A DNA stretch of 64,000 nt from an uncultured Caulobacter sp. (GTDB lineage: Bacteria; Pseudomonadota; Alphaproteobacteria; Caulobacterales; Caulobacteraceae). Under the pieces are notes generated by a model. It was given only the letters and a program-made list of their open reading frames with translations, made no database searches and was not told the DNA's origin. The stretch spans positions 124,001 to 188,000 of the forward strand of contig CAJYMH010000006.1 of NCBI GenBank assembly GCA_913776195.1, written 5' to 3'. A program made the position numbers and the translations under genes. Below, in pieces: positions 19,133 to 29,777 of the stretch (positions are counted from its first letter, which is position 1; each line of letters starts with the position of its first letter).

Positions 19133-19998
19133 GCCGCTTGCGCCTCGGCGATCGCCTCAGCCACGGCGACCAGGCGTTCAGCCTGAGCCAAGTGCAGGCG
19201 CTCGGCCATCTTGCCCTCCACCCGGATCGCGCCTTTGCCGGCGTTGTCGGGATCGGCGAAGGCCGTAATCACGGCCCGCGCCCAGGCGATCTCGCCTTCG
19301 GTGGGGGAGAAGACTCGGTTGCAGATCTTCAGGTGGCTGGGATGGATGAGGGTCTTGCCGTCGAAGCCAAAGTCGACGCCCTGGCCGCACACGATCTCCA
19401 AAGCCTCCAGGTCCTCGATGTCGTTATGAACCCCGTCCAGGATCGACAGGCCGTTGCCCCGCGCCGCCGCCACGGCGAGCGACAGGATCGGCTGAAACGC
19501 CTCGCGGCCGGGCGTCTGACGGGCCCGCATCTCCTTGGCCAGATCGTTGACGCCCATGACCCAGGCCGACAGGCGCGTGGTCTTCGCCGTCTGCGCGATA
19601 TCCCATAGATGGAACGCCGCCTTCGCCGTTTCGATCATCGCCCACAGGCGCGTGTCGCCCTTCAAGGCGGCGTCGTAGAATCGCACGTCGTCAGCGTCGT
19701 TGACCTTGGGGACCAGGATGGCGTCGGGGCCAGCCGCGGCCGCGGCCTCCAGGTCCGCCGCGCCATAGGGGGTGTCGCGGCCATTGACCCGGATCACCAG
19801 CTCACGCCCGCCGAAGCCGCCGGCCTTAACCGCCTCGACGGCCTGGGCGCGGGCGACCTCCTTGGCCTCCGGCGCAACGGCGTCCTCGAGGTCGAAGATC
19901 ACCACGTCGCACGGCAAGGTGCGGGCCTTCTCGATCGCCTTAAGATTCGAGGCGGGCATGTAGAGGGCGCTGCGGCGCGGCCTCGCGGCGTCGGTCAT
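19129..19998 (-). CDS. HpcH/HpaI aldolase family CoA-ester lyase / malyl-CoA thioesterase-like
   Basis: 289 residues, a TIM barrel of the CitE-like group. Seen motifs are RSALYMPASNLKAIEKA at the start, the metal-binding VVIFDLEDAV, VIRVNGRDTP, LWAMIETAK and the C-terminal FDGKTLIHPSHL. These match malyl-CoA lyases and the (3S)-malyl-CoA thioesterase (Mcl2) of ethylmalonyl-CoA pathway bacteria. Lyase versus thioesterase cannot be separated by eye. The nearby mesaconyl-CoA hydratase-like gene supports a role in C4/C5-CoA metabolism. Confidence 0.8.
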   Translation of the reverse strand: MTDAARPRRSALYMPASNLKAIEKARTLPCDVVIFDLEDAVAPEAKEVARAQAVEAVKAGGFGGRELVIRVNGRDTPYGAADLEAAAAAGPDAILVPKVNDADDVRFYDAALKGDTRLWAMIETAKAAFHLWDIAQTAKTTRLSAWVMGVNDLAKEMRARQTPGREAFQPILSLAVAAARGNGLSILDGVHNDIEDLEALEIVCGQGVDFGFDGKTLIHPSHLKICNRVFSPTEGEIAWARAVITAFADPDNAGKGAIRVEGKMAERLHLAQAERLVAVAEAIAEAQAA

Positions 19999-20029
19999 GT
20001 CGTTTTCCCCCAGGGCGTTTCGGGGAATC

Positions 20030-20566
20030 CTAGCCGAGGCGGTATTGCCGTTCCAACCGGTAACGCGACCCTTCGGACGTTCTCCAGCTCGAATAGAGGC
20101 CGAACCGGTCCACGGCGAACACCGGCGAGTGCAGCAGATTATTGGCTTGGATCCAGGCGGCGACCTCCGCCGGATTGGCGCGCTTCAGATAGGCGAGGGT
20201 CACGTGCGGCTTGTACGCGCGGGTCTCGGGCGGCAGCTTCACCCGACGGACGGCCGCCTCGCACGACTTGGCCAGTTGGCGCAGCGGCTCTGATTCGGCG
20301 ACGCCCGCCCAGACGGCGTGGATATCCGCCCCCTCGCCGAACGAGCCGGTCCGCTCCAGCTCCAGGCCGAACGGTCGCTGACTGATCGACTCCAGCTCCA
20401 GATCCAGATCGTCGGCCACGGTCTCCGGCACGTCGCCGATGAAGCGCAGGGTTATGTGCAACGCCTCCAGCGGCCGCCAACGCGCACCTTCGATCCCCCG
20501 CTGGCGAGCCAGCAGGGGCTCCCCGATCTCTTCGGGGATTTCGATGGCGGTGAACAAGCGCAGCAT
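20030..20566 (-). CDS. thpR: RNA 2',3'-cyclic phosphodiesterase
   Basis: 178 residues from the ATG at 20566; an upstream extension would overlap the reductase gene. The two HxT motifs of the 2H phosphoesterase fold are HITLRF and HVTLAYL. MLRLFTAIEIPEEI at the start and RWRPLEALHITL are typical of ThpR/LigT. It hydrolyses 2',3'-cyclic phosphate ends of RNA. It lies 13 bp after the aldo/keto reductase gene on the same strand. Confidence 0.92.
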   Translation of the reverse strand: MLRLFTAIEIPEEIGEPLLARQRGIEGARWRPLEALHITLRFIGDVPETVADDLDLELESISQRPFGLELERTGSFGEGADIHAVWAGVAESEPLRQLAKSCEAAVRRVKLPPETRAYKPHVTLAYLKRANPAEVAAWIQANNLLHSPVFAVDRFGLYSSWRTSEGSRYRLERQYRLG

Positions 20567-20579
20567 CGCGGCCTCAGGC

Positions 20580-21632
20580 TTAGGGGCAGGGGCTCGGCTG
20601 CTGGACGTGCAACGCGTCCACCGCCTTGTCGAGCTCCTCGGTCCATTCAAGATCGAAGGCGTCGATTGCGGTCTTCAGCTGCGCCATGCTGGTGGCGCCG
20701 ATGATGGTGGCGGTGACGAACGGCTTGGAGTCGCAGAACTTCAGCGCAAGCTGCGCCGGGTCCCAGCCCACTTGCTTCGCCAGATCGACGTAGGAGCGGA
20801 TGGCCTCCTGCGAGCCCGGCCCTTCATACCGCTGCATGCGATTGTACAGGGCCTTGCGCGAGCCTTCCGGCATGGCGCCGTCCAGGTACTTGCCGGTCAG
20901 TTGCCCCTGAGCCAGCGGCGAATAGGCCAGCAAACCCACCTGTTCGCGCATGGCGATCTCGGCCAGACCTGTCTCAAAGGTGCGGTTCACAAGGTGATAG
21001 GCGTTTTGGATCGAGGCCAGGCGCGGCAGGCCGCGCTTGTCGGATTCCGCCAAGAACCGCATCACGCCCCACGGCGTCTCGTTGGACACCCCGACGTGGC
21101 GCAGATTGCCCTTCTTCACATGGGCGTCGAGGGATTCGAGGATCGCCTCGAAGGCCTCGAACTCCGGCGCGTAGTCCTTGTAGACCATGCCGCCGAAGGT
21201 GCGGATCGGGCGATCCGGCCAATGCAGCTGGTAGAGGTCGATGTAATCGGTCTGCAGCCGCTTCAGCGACTTCTCCACCGCCTCATCGATCTGGACCTTG
21301 GTCTGACGGGTGAAGGCGCCGTCTGACCGCAGCCAGGACAAACCGCCGAATACGCCGCCCTGCCCCGCGACCTTCGAGGCCAACACGATCTGGTCGCGCT
21401 TGCCGGTCTTGGCCAGCCAGGTCCCGATATAGCGCTCGGTGCGGCCCTGCGTCTCTGGATTGGGCGGCGAGGCGTACATCTCCGCCGTGTCCCAGAAGGT
21501 GACGCCGCGGCCCAGCGCGTAGTCCATCTGTTCGTGGGCTTCGGCTTCAGTGTTCTGCGAACCCCAGGTCATGGTGCCCAGGCAGCAGCGTGAAACCGAC
21601 ACGTCCGTGCGGCCCAGTTTGACGTATTGCAT
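20580..21632 (-). CDS. Aldo/keto reductase, Tas-like
   Basis: 350 residues from the ATG at 21632, which follows a GGAGGGA ribosome site; the longer frame to 21716 is not used. A TIM-barrel AKR with the catalytic Asp and Tyr in TFWDTAEMYASPPNP, Lys in VLASKVAGQ and His in LYQLHWPDRP. Layout and length match Tas/YghZ-type reductases that use NADPH. The natural substrate is not known. It is probably cotranscribed with thpR. Confidence 0.9.
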   Translation of the reverse strand: MQYVKLGRTDVSVSRCCLGTMTWGSQNTEAEAHEQMDYALGRGVTFWDTAEMYASPPNPETQGRTERYIGTWLAKTGKRDQIVLASKVAGQGGVFGGLSWLRSDGAFTRQTKVQIDEAVEKSLKRLQTDYIDLYQLHWPDRPIRTFGGMVYKDYAPEFEAFEAILESLDAHVKKGNLRHVGVSNETPWGVMRFLAESDKRGLPRLASIQNAYHLVNRTFETGLAEIAMREQVGLLAYSPLAQGQLTGKYLDGAMPEGSRKALYNRMQRYEGPGSQEAIRSYVDLAKQVGWDPAQLALKFCDSKPFVTATIIGATSMAQLKTAIDAFDLEWTEELDKAVDALHVQQPSPCP

Positions 21633-21769
21633 GCGTTCCCTCCGCGGAGCCCAGAACTTGGCCACGTGTTCCCCGCCCCGCAAGGGCGCGGCGCCTTGCT
21701 TTGGACGTCCGGACACCCGATATTCCAGTAGCGTCCGCTAGGGACGTGGAATTTAAGGGCTTTAACTCG

Positions 21770-22522
21770 ATGAACGACTTCAACCGCGGCTACGCGCGCT
21801 CGATCCCGGCGGATCGCGCCGACATGTCGGTTGACGCCGGACTGCGCAGCTTCATGCTCGGCGTCTACAACAAGGTTGCGCTGGGCTTGGTTCTCTCGGC
21901 CGCCCTGGCCTATCTGACCGGCACCTTCGCGCCGATCCGTGATCTCATGTACGCCACGACGCCGGACGGCCGCCTGGCCGGCATGACTGTCCTCGGCATG
22001 ATCGTCGCCTTCGCCCCGCTCGGCCTGATGCTGATCTCCGGCTTCGCCATGCGCAACCCGACGCCCCGCAGCTCGGGCATCCTGTACTGGTCGCTGGTCT
22101 CGCTGATCGGCGCCTCGCTGGGCGTCGTGGTGTTGGTCTATACCGGCGCGTCGATCTTCCAGACGTTCCTGATCACGGCCACGGCCTTCGGCGGTCTTAG
22201 CCTGTTCGGCTACACCACCAAGAAGGACCTGACCGGCTTCGGCAGCTTCCTGATCATGGGCCTGATCGGCATCGTGCTGGCCTCGCTGGTGAACATTTTC
22301 CTCAAGCTGCCCGCGATCGCGATGATCGTGAACGTGCTGGGCGTGTTCATCTTCGCCGGCTTGATCGCTTACGACACCCAGCGCCTGAAGATGACCTACT
22401 ACGCGCTGGAGAACGACCACGTGGGCCAAGGCGTCGCCACCAACTACGGCGCGCTGAGCCTGTACCTGAACTTCATCAACCTGTTCCAATTCCTGCTCGC
22501 CCTGTTCGGCGACCGCCGCTAA
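21770..22522 (+). CDS. BAX inhibitor-1 / YbhL-family membrane protein
   Basis: 250 residues from the ATG at 21770. Seven hydrophobic segments fit the BI-1 fold. The C-terminal AYDTQRLK, in the context FAGLIAYDTQ, is the conserved family motif with its Asp, and the N-terminal region has NKVALGLVLSAALAYLTG. YbhL/YccA-type proteins lie in the inner membrane and may act as Ca2+ leak channels or FtsH modulators. The ATG at 21770 is favoured over 21701 because the first 23 codons of the longer frame overlap the divergent reductase leader. A strong terminator follows. Confidence 0.9.
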   Translation: MNDFNRGYARSIPADRADMSVDAGLRSFMLGVYNKVALGLVLSAALAYLTGTFAPIRDLMYATTPDGRLAGMTVLGMIVAFAPLGLMLISGFAMRNPTPRSSGILYWSLVSLIGASLGVVVLVYTGASIFQTFLITATAFGGLSLFGYTTKKDLTGFGSFLIMGLIGIVLASLVNIFLKLPAIAMIVNVLGVFIFAGLIAYDTQRLKMTYYALENDHVGQGVATNYGALSLYLNFINLFQFLLALFGDRR

Positions 22523-22546
22523 CCCCGGCGCAAGTCTGAAACGAGA

Positions 22547-22577
22547 AGGCCCCGGAGCGATCCGGGGCCTTTTTCTT
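22547..22577 (+). terminator. Rho-independent terminator
   Basis: AGGCCCCGGA (22547-22556) and TCCGGGGCCT (22561-22570) form a perfect 10-bp stem with a GCGA loop, then TTTTCTTT. It is 24 bases past the BI-1-like stop and 12 bases before the convergent DUF2794 stop. Confidence 0.92.
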
Positions 22578-22588
22578 TGGCGCTCGTC

Positions 22589-22924
22589 CTAGTCGACGAC
22601 CGAGAACTTGTTCTTGTCGAAGACCTTCAGCACCTGGGCCAGTTCGTGCCCGCGCTTCATCACCAGGCCGCCCCGTGCGATCACCGCCCAGGCCCCCTGC
22701 TTGCGGGCCAGGGCCGGCCGCTTCTCGATGCGGTAGAGCGGGTCTTCCGCAGCGTGCCTGAACACCGAAAACACGGCGCTTTCGGAAAGTCCGGCGATGC
22801 CGTAGTCGCGCCATTCGCCAGCCGCGACCATCCGGCCGTACAGGCGCATCAGCTGATCCAGTTCGCGCCGCTCGAAGAAAACGACGCCTCCGGCCGGCTG
22901 AGAGGGGATGGGTTCGAAAGGCAT
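22589..22924 (-). CDS. DUF2794 family protein
   Basis: 111 residues with no signal peptide or membrane helix. FFERRELDQLMRLYGRMVAAGEWRDYGI and the middle SVFRHAAEDPLYRIEKRP are characteristic of the DUF2794 family, which is nearly restricted to alphaproteobacteria and has no known function. Length matches the family. It is convergent to the BI-1-like gene, with the terminator at 22547 between them. The structured gap at 22,925-23,258 lies upstream. Confidence 0.88.
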   Translation of the reverse strand: MPFEPIPSQPAGGVVFFERRELDQLMRLYGRMVAAGEWRDYGIAGLSESAVFSVFRHAAEDPLYRIEKRPALARKQGAWAVIARGGLVMKRGHELAQVLKVFDKNKFSVVD

Positions 22925-23013
22925 GCAGCGAGCCTAACGCGCGAATCTTCCATCCGTCGATGAGGGGCGTCGAAGGGTCGCCGATCATGGCGGACTGGAC
23001 ACATTCGACTGAA

Positions 23014-23058
23014 ATTGCGCGGCGTAGTCACGTTACGCCGCGAAATGACCTTATTTCG
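23014..23058. other. Two overlapping inverted repeats upstream of DUF2794
   Basis: First repeat: 13-base arms at 23014-23026 and 23034-23046, one mismatch, core GCGGCGTA/TACGCCGC, spacer GTCACGT. Second repeat: CGAAAT (23041-23046) and ATTTCG (23053-23058), spacer GACCTT. They share bases 23041-23046, so in RNA the two hairpins would exclude each other. They are 90-134 bases upstream of the DUF2794 start, so they could equally be a DNA operator for that gene. No coding gene is seen here. Confidence 0.45.
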
Positions 23059-23092
23059 GTCCCGCCGCCGCCGGGTTGCGCCCGTTTATTGA

Positions 23093-23185
23093 GGGTGTCG
23101 GCTGATCGGACGTACTCGCGGTTCCGGATCCTGAACAGCCCCCCCAGCCCCCCCCTGGATCGTGGGGTCTGATCGGCCGACGCCC
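23093..23185 (+). ncRNA. Candidate structured small RNA
   Basis: Bases 23093-23107 (GGGTGTCGGCTGATC) pair with 23171-23185 (GATCGGCCGACGCCC) over 15 positions, with two G-U wobbles and no mismatch, when read on the plus strand. On the minus strand those two positions would be A-C mismatches, which favours plus-strand RNA. The enclosed 63 bases contain C-runs of 7 and 8. A strong hairpin terminator starts 5 bases later. No SRP, tmRNA, RNase P or tRNA signature was seen, and I could not establish 6S RNA. No convincing promoter was found, and the terminator may belong to the convergent DUF1223 gene. Tentative. Confidence 0.35.
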
Positions 23186-23190
23186 TACAG

Positions 23191-23232
23191 AAAAGCCCGC
23201 GCACCCCTCCCCTCCCGGTGCGCGGGCTTTTT
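23191..23232. terminator. Bidirectional terminator after DUF1223 gene
   Basis: A perfect 15-bp stem, AAAAGCCCGCGCACC (23191-23205) and GGTGCGCGGGCTTTT (23217-23231), with an 11-base loop of C and T. Plus strand reads into TTTTT, minus strand into TTTT. It lies 27 bases beyond the minus-strand DUF1223 stop and 5 bases after the candidate RNA. Confidence 0.88.
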
Positions 23233-23258
23233 AGTGTCCGGAGTTCAGGACTTCGGGA

Positions 23259-23966
23259 TCAGGGGCGTAGCACGGCGATGACGCGTCCGCCCTTGGCGGC
23301 CTGCACCAGCACCACGCTTTCCAGACCCGCATCGTCACCGGCCGGGACCGAATAGATCCGCGGACGCCCCGTCCACGCGCCCAGGCGCACCACATCGCGC
23401 ACGGCGTTGCGGTAGACGATCGTCTCCCCGCGATTGTCGCCCCGCTTCACTTGAACCTCAGTGGGCTTTGGATCGTAGCGCACCAGCCAAACCTCGCCGC
23501 CGCCGCGCGGAGACGGGCCGGAGCCGACGGCGACCTTGCCGTCCTCTCGCATCAGCATGTCGGGCGGATTGCGGCCGGCCTCGGCGGCCTCGCGGATCAG
23601 CTTGTCCACGTCCTGCGGCTTGGCGCCGGAGGCCTGGGCGCGTCCGTCGATCACCACCTGGGGCGTATAGGGGTCGCGCAGTTGTAGGCGGCTGACATAG
23701 GCGCGCTGCCGCTCGGCGAAGGCCGGCTTGGCGTAGGTGTCGGCCCAACCAAGATAGTCCCAGTAATCCACCGAGAAGGTCAGGGGCAGCACGCCCGGAC
23801 GGTCGGCCATGTCGGCCACCATCTCGTTCGCCTTCACGCAGGGCGCGCAGCCCTGTGCCGTGAACAGCTCAACCACCACCGGGGTCTTGGCCGGCGCGGC
23901 CAGCGCCGCAGTGCCGGATAGGGCGGCCGCAGCCGCCGCGATCATCGAGAACATCGCCTTAAGCAT
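23259..23966 (-). CDS. Exported thioredoxin-like DUF1223 protein
   Basis: 235 residues. A signal peptide (about 1-23, ending near ALAAPAK) precedes VVELFTAQGCAPCVKANEMV, which carries the CxxC motif (CAPC) of a thioredoxin fold. The following SVDYWDYLGWADTYAKPAFAERQRAY is characteristic of DUF1223 secreted proteins. It should act in the periplasm, but its role is unknown; a redox role is inferred from CxxC. The gene is single, minus strand, with its own terminator. Confidence 0.88.
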   Translation of the reverse strand: MLKAMFSMIAAAAAALSGTAALAAPAKTPVVVELFTAQGCAPCVKANEMVADMADRPGVLPLTFSVDYWDYLGWADTYAKPAFAERQRAYVSRLQLRDPYTPQVVIDGRAQASGAKPQDVDKLIREAAEAGRNPPDMLMREDGKVAVGSGPSPRGGGEVWLVRYDPKPTEVQVKRGDNRGETIVYRNAVRDVVRLGAWTGRPRIYSVPAGDDAGLESVVLVQAAKGGRVIAVLRP

Positions 23967-24038
23967 CGCGCCGCAATAAAGCGGACTTGATCGTTAAACG
24001 CCCCTCACGAGGCCGTGAGCGTGGCCGTCAGTAACGAA

Positions 24039-24066
24039 AAAGGGGGAGCCGCGAGGCTCCCCCTTT
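24039..24066 (-). terminator. Terminator of acnA
   Basis: AAAGGGGGAGCC (24039-24050) and GGCTCCCCCTTT (24055-24066) form a perfect 12-bp stem with a GCGA loop; on the minus strand the 3' side continues in a T-run (the complement of AACGAAAA). It is 24 bases beyond the acnA stop. Confidence 0.9.
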
Positions 24067-24090
24067 CCGATTCCAGCGAATTGGAGCGGC

Positions 24091-26781
<2,691 letters not shown>

Positions 26782-26964
26782 GCGTGGAGATCCTTTTCTG
26801 TCCACAGCCGTCCAAAATGGTCCCCTGGGATCGCGCGCATCTGAAGTCGGACACACAGGTTCCGGCCCCGCGCCGCGTACGCCCCTACAAGGGATTGATA
26901 CGGCCGCCGGCTTCATAGCGCCGCCGTGGCCTAACGTCCATGCGCACGACATGGACATGGCCAA

Positions 26965-27573
26965 TTGATAACCGCTCTCAAAGTCAGCGGCCTTGCACTT
27001 TCCCGAGGTGAAAGAGCGCTTTTCAGCGGCCTTGATCTGACCGTCTCGGCGGGCGAGGCCGTGGCCATGGTCGGCCGCAACGGCGCGGGCAAGACCAGCC
27101 TGCTGCGCGCCATCGCCGGGCTGCTGCCTCCAAGCGCCGGAACCATCGGCTTCGAAGGGCCGGATGGCGCGCTTGATCCTCATGACGCCCGCGCCGCCGG
27201 CCTGCACATGGTCGGCCATCATGACGGCCTCAAACCCGGCCGCACCGCCCGCGAGGAGCTGCTCTTCCAGGCCGCATGGGCTGGCGGCGGCGATATCGAC
27301 GAGGCGGTCCGCGCCCTCGATCTGATCCGCCTGCTGGACCTGGAGGTCCGCCGCCTGTCGGCAGGCCAGCGCCGCCGCGTGGCCCTCGCCCGACTGCTGG
27401 CCGCGCCGCGCGCTTTGTGGCTTCTGGACGAGCCCATGGCCCCGCTGGACGCCGATCATCGGCGCGGCGTCGGCGAGGCGATGACCCGGCATCTGGCGGA
27501 CGGCGGCATGATCGTCGCCGCCGTGCATGATCCCCTTCCTGTCCCCGCCCGCAGCGTGCAGGTGGGGGCATGA
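26965..27573 (+). CDS. ccmA: Heme exporter ATP-binding protein CcmA
   Basis: 202 residues. Walker A is GRNGAGKTS, the signature is [14 protein letters not shown] and Walker B is [12 protein letters not shown]. It is the ATPase of the CcmABCD heme-delivery complex of cytochrome c maturation system I. The start is a TTG at 26965; no ATG lies in a suitable in-frame position, while a nearby ATG (26951) opens only a 5-codon frame. It overlaps ccmB by 4 bp. Confidence 0.93.
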   Translation: MITALKVSGLALSRGERALFSGLDLTVSAGEAVAMVGRNGAGKTSLLRAIAGLLPPSAGTIGFEGPDGALDPHDARAAGLHMVGHHDGLKPGRTAREELLFQAAWAGGGDIDEAVRALDLIRLLDLEVRRLSAGQRRRVALARLLAAPRALWLLDEPMAPLDADHRRGVGEAMTRHLADGGMIVAAVHDPLPVPARSVQVGA

Positions 27574-28235
27574 GGGCCCTTTGTGCGCTGTTTGGCCGCG
27601 AGCTTTCCCTGGCCTGGGGCCGGGGCGGCGGCCCCTTGCTGGCCTTGGCCTTCTACGCCGCGGTGGCGACGCTGCTGCCCCTGGCCTCGGGCCGCGAGCC
27701 CGAACGCCTGGCCGCCATCGCCCCCGGCGTCGCCTGGCTGGCCCTGGCCCTGGCGGCTCTGCTGTCGCTGGAGCGCCTGTTCGAACGCGATTACGAGGAT
27801 GGCGCACTCGACCTGCTGGCCGTCGGCCCGATTCCGCTGGAGGCGGTCGCCGCGATCAAGTGCCTCGCCCAATGGTTGGCCGCCGGCGCGCCTCTGGCCC
27901 TGGCCGCCCCCGTCGCCGCCATCGCGCTAGGCGCGCCGCCCGCCTCGGCGCCGCTGATGTTCGCCTGCGCCCTGATCGGCGGCCTGGCCTTCGCCTTCGT
28001 CGGCGGGCTGGGGGCCAGCCTGGCCCTGGGCTCGCGCCGAGGCGGCCTGCTGATCGCGGTGATCGTGCTGCCGCTGTTCGCCCCGCCGGTGATCTTCGGG
28101 GCCGGCGCGCTCAGCAGCCTGACAGCGGGTTTGCCCTGGACCGGGGGCTTTCTGCTGCTGTGCGCCTACAGCGCGGCGGCGGCGGGCCTGTCGCCCTTCG
28201 CCATGGCGGCGGCCTGCCGCAACGCCCTCTCGTAA
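27570..28235 (+). CDS. ccmB: Heme exporter permease CcmB
   Basis: 221 residues with six hydrophobic segments. [21 protein letters not shown] near the start is the family's N-terminal pattern. It is the membrane subunit of CcmAB and starts in the ATGA overlap with ccmA, so the two are translationally coupled. In many relatives ccmC follows immediately; here a Spy-like gene intervenes. Confidence 0.93.
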   Translation: MRALCALFGRELSLAWGRGGGPLLALAFYAAVATLLPLASGREPERLAAIAPGVAWLALALAALLSLERLFERDYEDGALDLLAVGPIPLEAVAAIKCLAQWLAAGAPLALAAPVAAIALGAPPASAPLMFACALIGGLAFAFVGGLGASLALGSRRGGLLIAVIVLPLFAPPVIFGAGALSSLTAGLPWTGGFLLLCAYSAAAAGLSPFAMAAACRNALS

Positions 28236-28342
28236 AAGCGACCAAACCGCGGCGAACCTGCAACAAACCCGCCGAACGGCGAAATTTCGGTGCAACAGCA
28301 CACCATCAAGGTGAAGGCTCACCAGTCCACGGAGCCCAACCG

Positions 28343-28849
28343 ATGAACACCAAACTGACCACCCGGCTCGCCATGGCGGCGGGCGCGACCCTGCTGATGA
28401 CCGGCGCGGCCTTCGCCCAGACGGCGCCCGAGCCGAAGGCGGCCCATGCCGCTCCGCATCGCGGCGATAGCATGAAGGCCCGCTTCAATCCCGAGGCCCG
28501 CGCCCAGAAGTTGCGCGACGCCCTGCAGCTGCAGCCGAACCAGGAATCGGCCCTGAAGGCCTATCTGGAAGCGCGCAAGCCGCAGATGCGCCGCGAGCGC
28601 CCCGATCGTCAGGCCCTGCAGAACGAGACCACCCCGCAGCGCCTCGATCGCCAGGCCGCCCGCATGGCGCAGATGCAACAGGCGTTCCTGCAGCGCGCCG
28701 CCGCCACAAAGACCTTCTATGCCGCCCTGTCGCCCAGCCAGCAGAAAGCCTTCGACACCCTGCAAGAGCGTCGTGGCGAACACGGCAAGCGCATGATGAA
28801 GAAGCGCTTTGACCATCGCGGCCCGCCGCCGGCCGCACCCGCCGCGTAA
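28343..28849 (+). CDS. Periplasmic Spy/CpxP-like (LTxxQ) protein
   Basis: 168 residues. A signal peptide (about 1-25, ending in AAFAQ) precedes a helical protein rich in A, Q and R. ALQLQPNQESALKAYL and FYAALSPSQQKAFDTLQ are LTxxQ-like repeats of the Spy/CpxP family, which bind unfolded proteins or metal in the periplasm. The C-terminus is rich in His, Arg and Pro. It is inserted between ccmB and ccmC, 107 bp after ccmB and 41 bp before ccmC, so it could be cotranscribed or have its own promoter. Confidence 0.8.
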   Translation: MNTKLTTRLAMAAGATLLMTGAAFAQTAPEPKAAHAAPHRGDSMKARFNPEARAQKLRDALQLQPNQESALKAYLEARKPQMRRERPDRQALQNETTPQRLDRQAARMAQMQQAFLQRAAATKTFYAALSPSQQKAFDTLQERRGEHGKRMMKKRFDHRGPPPAAPAA

Positions 28850-28890
28850 CGGAAGTTGCAGCCGGGACGGGCGAAGCCTAGAGAGGCCTC

Positions 28891-29622
28891 ATGATCCCCG
28901 TCCCGGCGTTCCTCGCCAATCCGCAACGGTTCATGGTGTTCTCGCGCTGGGCGGCGCCGATGTTCGGCGTCATCGCCGCCGCGCTGATCGCCGCCGGCCT
29001 CTGGATGACCTTCAGCGTCCCCGAGGACTATCAGCAGCACGACACCGTGCGGATCATGTTCATTCACGTGCCCGCCGCGTGGCTGGCCATGTTCGCCTAT
29101 CTCTGCCTGGGGATCGCCAGCCTGCTGGGACTGGTGTTCCGCCACGCCCTGGCCGATATGGCCGCCAAGGCCGCCGCCCCGCTGGGCGCGGCTTTCACCG
29201 TCCTGGCCCTAGCCACCGGCTCCATGTGGGGCAAGCCCATGTGGGGGACGTGGTGGGTGTGGGACGCGCGCCTGACCTCGGTGCTGGTGCTGCTGCTGCT
29301 CTATCTGGGCTACCTGGCCCTGCGCGCCAGCATCGACGACGAGACCAAGGCTGGCCGCGCTGCGGCCATCCTGGCCCTGGCCGGTCTCATCAACCTGCCG
29401 ATCATCCATTACTCGGTCGAATGGTGGAACAGCCTGCACCAGGGCAGCTCCACCTTTGAGGCGGATCAAGGCGATCGCCTGCCGGCCATCTATCTGACCC
29501 CGCTGCTGATCATGGGTCTGGGCTACATGTCGGCCTTCGGCTCGCTGTGGCTGGTCGGCATCCGCGCCGAGGTGTGGCGCCGCCGGGCCCGCGTCCTGTC
29601 CCTGCAGCAGGCGGGAGGCTGA
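28891..29622 (+). CDS. ccmC: Heme exporter/handling protein CcmC
   Basis: 243 residues, six membrane helices. The heme-handling WWD motif is WGTWWVWDARLTS, with flanking periplasmic histidines in FIHVPAAW and IHYSVEWWN. It delivers heme to CcmE with CcmD. It follows the Spy-like gene and is followed 2 bp later by ccmD. Confidence 0.96.
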   Translation: MIPVPAFLANPQRFMVFSRWAAPMFGVIAAALIAAGLWMTFSVPEDYQQHDTVRIMFIHVPAAWLAMFAYLCLGIASLLGLVFRHALADMAAKAAAPLGAAFTVLALATGSMWGKPMWGTWWVWDARLTSVLVLLLLYLGYLALRASIDDETKAGRAAAILALAGLINLPIIHYSVEWWNSLHQGSSTFEADQGDRLPAIYLTPLLIMGLGYMSAFGSLWLVGIRAEVWRRRARVLSLQQAGG

Positions 29623-29624
29623 CC

Positions 29625-29777
29625 ATGCTCGATTTCGACGCCGGCAAGTACGCTGTCTATGTCTGGCCGGCCTTTGGCCTGACCGCCCTGACCTTCGGCT
29701 GGATGATAGCCTCGACCCTGCTGCGGGCACGCCGCTGGCGCCGTGAAGCGGAGCGCCTGGAGAAGAACCGGGCATGA
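29625..29777 (+). CDS. ccmD: Heme exporter protein CcmD
   Basis: 50 residues: a short N-terminus with KYAVYVWPAFGLTALTF, one membrane helix and a basic C-terminal tail with LRARRWRREAERL. This is the standard CcmD layout of a small adapter in the CcmABCD complex. ATG at 29625 is 2 bp after the ccmC stop; the stop overlaps ccmG in ATGA. Confidence 0.93.
   Translation: MLDFDAGKYAVYVWPAFGLTALTFGWMIASTLLRARRWRREAERLEKNRA

Noticed and set aside
22925..23258. tRNA, SRP RNA, tmRNA or RNase P RNA in the long gap
   Set aside because: No T-loop GGTTCRAATCC, no GGAAG SRP loop, no tmRNA tag reading frame and no RNase P core motifs were found.
26782..27807. An N-terminal extension of the acnA frame by 342 codons
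   Set aside because: Aconitase A has its usual start MASLDTLNT at 26781; the extension runs antisense to ccmA and ccmB and through the intergenic region.
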